DNA of 64,000 bases, from NCBI GenBank assembly GCA_964019055.1, contig OZ025207.1, positions 4,529,501 to 4,593,500 on the forward strand, written 5' to 3'. This document shows positions 59,098-64,000 of this stretch, in pieces (the first letter of the stretch is position 1; each line of letters starts with the position of its first letter). This stretch comes from Anthopleura xanthogrammica. Taxonomy: Eukaryota; Cnidaria; Anthozoa; Actiniaria; Actiniidae. A program made the translations under genes and the position numbers. The notes under the pieces are model-generated. The model made no database searches and had not been told where the DNA came from. It saw only the letters and a list, made by a program, of their open reading frames with translations.

Positions 59098-59492
59098 ACA
59101 TATACACTCTATATAGCACTAGATTGATATTACGAGATATTTGATATCAGGAGGAGGAGTTTTATGCTATCAAATTTGTCACATCAATGATAGTAAAATT
59201 GCGACGTTTTGTAAAGATTGCTTTTAAACTGACAAGATATGAATTTTTGAAACTAAGAATTTTTGGGAATATTTTATGTCCTGCCTGATATAACGAGGCT
59301 TGCTGGGCATACAAAAATACAAAAATGCTTAGTTTCAAAAATTCATATCTTCATCAATTTAAAGGCAGTCTACGAAACTTTCCAATTTTATCAAATATTA
59401 TTGATGGGACAAATTTGATAGTAAACTCCTTTTTCCAAAAAATCTAATATCTTATAAAGTCACGCTAGTGTGATATAGGTCTATGCAAAGAC
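59098..59492. mobile_element. Large foldback element
   Basis: Inner arms gatatgaatttttgaaacta and tagtttcaaaaattcatatc; outer arms tatcaaatttgtcacatcaa and ttgatgggacaaatttgata. About 395 bp. Confidence 0.8.
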
Positions 59493-61192
59493 ATAAAAGA
59501 CACTGAAATTTTCATTTGCTGCACTGTTTAATTTGGTTTCCTGATACAGAACAGCTTAATCATCGAATAATTACAGCTAGATTAATCATTTAAATAGATA
59601 GCTATAACAACCTCACTAAAAAAATTACAAATGGTCCATAGCCAATAATATTGCGATGCATGTGCATGTTTTTGATCAATTTCTAGATCTAGTGTGGTTT
59701 ATTATTTCTGAGAATTTACAAATATAATTTTAAATAATATATTTTGCACCAGAAGTAAATAATATAAGGCCAGCTTAAACTTCTAGTGGAGAAAAAGAGT
59801 TTGAAGGAATAATATATTGCTTGAAAAGGAGCCTTCAAATTTGAATGTGAATGTGTTGCTCCTAGACAAATAGTTTTTATTGTTATTTGACTTCAATATT
59901 TCTTAGTTTGCCAGATTTTTATAATTTTGAAATCACAATTTGTATAAAGAAATATACCATTTTTATAATAAAGTTCAATTGTAATATTACTGTTTTCTAA
60001 TACCAAAACTCACTCTCAAATTTATATTGATTTGCAAAAAGTGGCAACTTTTATGTTGCATGTATATGTGTACTGATTGAATCAATCACGCAAAAAATAA
60101 ACCCAGAAAATTTCAAGCTTAACTCTTAGTAATTTGTTTTGTCTCTATTTAAATCAATTGTAAAAAGAGTACATATATATATATATAGAACAATTGTCTT
60201 AAAACGTATAAGGTATTCAAAATACAGCCTGTTTAAGACCATTTGTTGAATTGCATATAATGATAAACAAGATGTTGTAATTTTACAAATTATGCAAACT
60301 ACATTTAGTAGCTGTCATCTATTAAAGATCTTTAGAAACTACAGTTAGTTTATTATTCTCCTTTAAGAAGATTAGTACATAAACAAAGATAATATAAGTG
60401 AAGATAGGAAACTAGCCATTTTTTTACTGGGATAAGGGTTATGCAATTGGTAATAAGAAAGAACAGTGCACCATATGTCCTAACAATCGACTATCAGCCG
60501 TTTGACAGGCGTTCGTCAGCTGTTTGATGGTCATTTGTTTGCCGTGCAATAGCCAGATGATGGTGGGCTGTTAATGAATTAACAGTGGGATTTTGACAAG
60601 GAAAAGGCCGGCAGTTGATCGACAGGACATCTTGGGTGCTGTTCTTGCGTTTTACCCACTAAATTATTGCTCTATAATTTTATTCATTATTGATAACTAG
60701 CTAGCTGGCCCCTTTCCCCTGTGAAAAAATAGCTAGTTCCTATTTTTAGAATAATGAGTAAATATATTTTGTTTATGAAGAAACTTGCATGGTATTGCAA
60801 AGTAACATTGTGATACATGGAGGTGGATAACATATGATAACTATATACAGTTTATGAGAATAAAAATTAATAGAAAATAGGATTTAATGATAAACACTAA
60901 CAGAGTATCGTTATAGAAGTCTCCTAATTCAGTAGATTCATTTTCATATAAAACTGCTGTAAGAGATCTTTTTAAAATGAGTGTGAAACGATATGGCAAA
61001 TCTGTAGCCTTACTTTAACCGTACTGTACAATCTACGCATTGTGGTTGGCTGATTCACTGGAAGACAATGGGAAGCCATTTCAAAGTTACGGCATGTTGT
61101 ACAAAGTAAGTGCTGTGAGCCAATACCATATGTTTCCCACTCATATGAAAACTGCCCTACAACATTAAACTAGTACTTACCTACTCCTTTCC

Positions 61193-62194
61193 TCAAGTAT
61201 TAGAATCTGAAAAACTGCAGGAGACTTTGTTTCTTTTTGAATTTGGTGACCTAAACCTTGTAGGAACTGATAAATTTGTAGCAGGCATGGAATTCAAAGA
61301 TCCATGATTAACTTCATTTGGGTAATCTATGTCCATAGCAAAAGGCCTAGGTAGGGCAGGACCATCAATGAAATTATTTGTTTGCCTTTGTGGATGGAAT
61401 GCTGGAAACATTGTACCACTGTCTCCTCTGTTCAACATATCCTCGTCAACTTCTGAGAAATTACTCAATCTTGAACTTCTTATTTCAGCAAACTGGAATG
61501 AATTTTGAATGACATTTCTTCTATAACTCGACATTTGTGATAGAGGTGGAAAGGTTGTTGATACCTTTATTTCCTCAGCATCAGGCATTGGCTCATCAAT
61601 AGTTTGCAAAACAAAATCCTTTTCCGTATGATCTCTGAATTCCATATGGCCATGGCTTGATTCTGGCATTTGGCATTGAGTTTGTCGAACATCTTGATGT
61701 TGCTGTCCAACTGGTGTACTCTCAGTCTTACTACTTGGCTGCTTTTCTACTATCAATGGAAGTTCTGCATCAGCTTCTTGAGCTACAGATTGAAGTTTTT
61801 CTACTAGTTGTTTTGTTAACTTTACATTAGAGTTCCTCGTCGTTCTACTAGCTTCTTTCGATGACTTTGCTTTCTTGTCAACATGTGCATGGTGTTGGAT
61901 TATTGTTGTTTGTGATGGGATTGTTCTGCGGTGTCTTGAAAGAACTGACTTCCCTGACCTTGAAGATCTGTTGGATCTCTTTGATTGATTTGAGTTTGCG
62001 CTATTGAGTCTTGATGATGACTTTAGCCAGTTTGAACTAATGGAGCCATGGAGATTCTTAAAGCTTGAAGAAGCTGCAAATGATTTTATCCATTGGTGCT
62101 GAAGTGCTTCTTCTGAAGTCATCCTTTTCTCTGCTTCCACAACCAATAGCTTATCAATGAAATCTTTTGCCATGTCAGAGACATCACTCCATGG
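61193..62194 (-). CDS. PSKH1: PSKH1-like serine/threonine kinase, 3'-terminal coding exon (partial)
   Basis: Last coding exon, 333 codons plus TGA (61193-61195), opened by an acceptor (tattttag) just above 62194. It begins PWSDVSDMAKDFIDKLLVVE, then AEKRMTSEEALQHQWIKSFA, the end of a CaMK-type kinase domain (subdomain XI), followed by ASSSFKNLHGSISSNWLK and an SKRSNRSSRSGKS stretch. The AASSSxKNLHxSIS and RSSRS motifs match the C-terminus of PSKH1, an autophosphorylating kinase linked to Golgi, centrosome and splicing speckles. Human PSKH1 ends soon after the RSSRS region; here about 230 further residues of Ser/Gln/Glu-rich, apparently disordered sequence follow. The ATP-binding and catalytic-loop exons are not in 62195-64000 and must lie beyond the window. 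Confidence 0.88.
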   Translation of the reverse strand, partial: PWSDVSDMAKDFIDKLLVVEAEKRMTSEEALQHQWIKSFAASSSFKNLHGSISSNWLKSSSRLNSANSNQSKRSNRSSRSGKSVLSRHRRTIPSQTTIIQHHAHVDKKAKSSKEASRTTRNSNVKLTKQLVEKLQSVAQEADAELPLIVEKQPSSKTESTPVGQQHQDVRQTQCQMPESSHGHMEFRDHTEKDFVLQTIDEPMPDAEEIKVSTTFPPLSQMSSYRRNVIQNSFQFAEIRSSRLSNFSEVDEDMLNRGDSGTMFPAFHPQRQTNNFIDGPALPRPFAMDIDYPNEVNHGSLNSMPATNLSVPTRFRSPNSKRNKVSCSFSDSNT

Positions 62195-62334
62195 CTAAAA
62201 TAAAGAAAAAGGGAAGCATAAGACACTAGCATATGAGTAGCATGTGTATTAGTGTGTAACAACTTCAAATTTAGCATTACCCTAAAGCAGTGTCTGGGAT
62301 GAGCAAAGTCAGGACATGGCTAACTCACGGATCG

Positions 62335-62510
62335 AATTGGAATTTAGCGTGTTAGGTTTTGTGAAGAGTGGAAAACCAGAGTACCTGGAGAAAAACCCTC
62401 AATTCAAACTCTAAAAAAACTCTACCCACATGTGATGCCCAGTCTGAATCAAACCAGAGAACCCAGAGGTGAGTGCACTACTGCTACGCGGTGCTTGATT
62501 CCCCATTATT
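62335..62510 (-). mobile_element. SINE-like copy 7, decayed
   Basis: Recognisable by attggaatttagcgtg, gaaaaccagagtacctggag and aaaaaccctcaattcaaact; the head is degenerate. Upstream of the PSKH1-like exon. Confidence 0.55.
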
Positions 62511-63681
62511 AGTCATTAAAATATTAGTAGTAAAAAGCAAAAGTCTTCAAATATGTCAAAACAATACCAAAATCCTCATAACATAGGTATCTATCATAAC
62601 TATTAAAAAATTTTGAACTCACAACTTTTTTTTCTCCAGTTATTGCACTTTTCATTCACCCTAAATTTATCATCAGGGAGGCTGCTTCAATTATAAATTA
62701 TGAACTTGGCTATCAAATTGTTATTGATAAGGTCAGGCCTATAACTGCATGGTGGGTATAACCTTTCAAATATGCCGTCAAGAACAATAAAGTCAAACTC
62801 AACCCTATTAATTGCCTTAGTAACAAAGTTAAGTTCTGTCTACTCTACTGAATAAGCAAACTTAAAACTTTTTGTACTAAAATGCCACCACTAATACAAT
62901 AAGCAAACAGATTAAAATAATAAGTCATTTTAGCATTATTTTTGTGATTTGATTTTTCTAACACCAATCTTTTCCTAAGAAACTAAATATTTATTAGGAT
63001 CTCTGTTGACAGATTCTTCGCATCTAGCATTGTCAGAAAATGAATTTTCCTTGATCCTAACCAGATGGAATTATGCCATTAATATTGATCATATCATAGA
63101 TATTTCCAGAATGATAAACTTCCTCCGTGAGAATGAGGATAATAAGTGCTAATTGCCACTACCCACAAACCTTGGGATCTGAAGTAAAAACATTGGCATT
63201 TATGTAGCTATTCAATTATAATACCTGGCTGTCAATACTTTAGAGCATAATGTAGCTTGTATGACAGTTTGTCGTGGGCCATAAAAAGGTCATCCATGAC
63301 ATACCAATGGCATAACAGATTAAAGAAAAGCTAAAACCAATTTTAAGGTCATAGAATTTTTTTTAAAGAAAAAAAATATAGCTTCTTTCAAGAAACAAGA
63401 ATATAAAATATTAGAAAATTCGATAATATATATATGTATATAAGATTTATTTACTGGGGCTAAGGGAAAGAAGCTGAGGGAAACATCAGTAAACTTGAGG
63501 TTTCAGTAAATAATGTTATGTTATATATAAGAGTCAAAGAACACAACCAAGAGAAATAAAACAAACCAAATGTTGTTACTGTGCTATGCACCGTACCGTG
63601 AACACTGTTCAAAAGTTTTTGATATTTATTTGACATATTTTGAACAACTTTGAACTATGCTCTTTACCACTAACCAATAAG

Positions 63682-63810
63682 GTATTGGCGCTTCACTTTG
63701 ATGCTTCGAAGGGTGGAGTTTGAACATTTAAATTCACACAATTCAACATTGTTACATCAATATATAAACTCTACCTATCGAAAAATCAAAGTGAAGAGCC
63801 AATACCTAAT
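63682..63810. mobile_element. Small foldback element
   Basis: aggtattggcgcttcacttt at the left faces aaagtgaagagccaatacct at the right. Confidence 0.75.
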
Positions 63811-64000
63811 TCACCTTTTCAGCGCTAGGCTTTCATGTGGTGAATAGTGTTATGGTCACCAAAAAGTTCGGACATTGTTGTTGAATTGCCATACGATCGT
63901 ACTAACTTTTGTACAATTTATCGGCTTGATTTGTTTATTCTGTTCTCAACATTTTAGCGAAACTATCTAAATACTTTATTTTTAAAGAAGTTTTGCTAAC

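Larger units (their letters stand above)
54931..61192. other. Gene-free region upstream of E2F and downstream of PSKH1-like
   Basis: No exon with protein similarity seen. Contents: GC-rich E2F-type site (55.23 kb), a G/C-homopolymer-containing repeat (55.9-56.2 kb), a SINE-like copy (56.37-56.55 kb), a family-B foldback (56.67-56.84 kb), a small ACCGACATTA triplication near 57.03 kb and a large foldback (59.10-59.49 kb). The AT-rich stretch next to 61193 may be PSKH1-like 3' UTR. Confidence 0.55.
62195..64000. other. Intron of the PSKH1-like gene (right edge)
   Basis: Upstream of the last PSKH1-like exon. No segment on the minus strand encodes kinase subdomains. It contains a decayed SINE-like copy (62.34-62.51 kb) and a small foldback (63.68-63.81 kb). 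Confidence 0.55.

Overview
This window is AT-rich, intron-rich animal nuclear DNA. It holds four protein-coding loci of conserved metazoan families, short exons with canonical GT-AG introns, and a dense load of small foldback elements (MITE-like) and SINE-like repeats in introns and intergenic DNA. There is no sign of prokaryotic organisation. Gene content, exon style and repeat load suggest an early-branching metazoan, most likely a cnidarian such as a stony coral; this is an inference without any search.

Layout. 1-9.2 kb: no gene, only duplicated AT-rich DNA, inverted repeats and a long pyrimidine tract. 9.2-20.7 kb (+): a SOWAH-like ankyrin-repeat gene, reconstructed as 12 coding exons (292 aa) with a 12-nt microexon. 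23.1-40.7 kb (-): a complete kinesin-3 gene of the KIF28/KLP-6 type, 27 coding exons, 990 aa, with motor, FHA and tail regions and a C-terminal CNLM that looks like a CaaX prenylation signal. It converges on the SOWAH-like gene. 40.7-46.6 kb: intergenic foldback elements. 46.6-54.9 kb (-): a complete E2F4/E2F5-type gene, 7 exons, 334 aa. 55-61.2 kb: gene-free DNA, probably partly 3' UTR of the next gene. 61.2-62.2 kb (-): the 3'-terminal coding exon of a PSKH1-like kinase whose catalytic exons lie beyond the right edge. 62.2-64 kb: no exon seen.

The genes do not form a functional cluster. E2F4/5 (cell cycle), PSKH1 (Golgi/centrosome-associated kinase) and KIF28 (transport motor) are broadly expressed housekeeping-type families. 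E2F4 and PSKH1 lie on the same human band as I remember it, so their adjacency here may be ancient linkage.

The most distinctive sequence feature is the mobile-element record. At least eight foldback families and one tRNA-derived SINE-like family are present in several copies, and several insertions can be read against empty relatives inside this same window. These give 2-bp target duplications (TA for one family, AT for two others) and include a three-level nested insertion (element in element in element) inside a kinesin intron at 34.65-35.15 kb. I found no convincing new multi-gene system; the candidates worth checking are the nested elements, the prenylated-looking kinesin, the microexon, and a possible decayed hammerhead motif at 48.06 kb.
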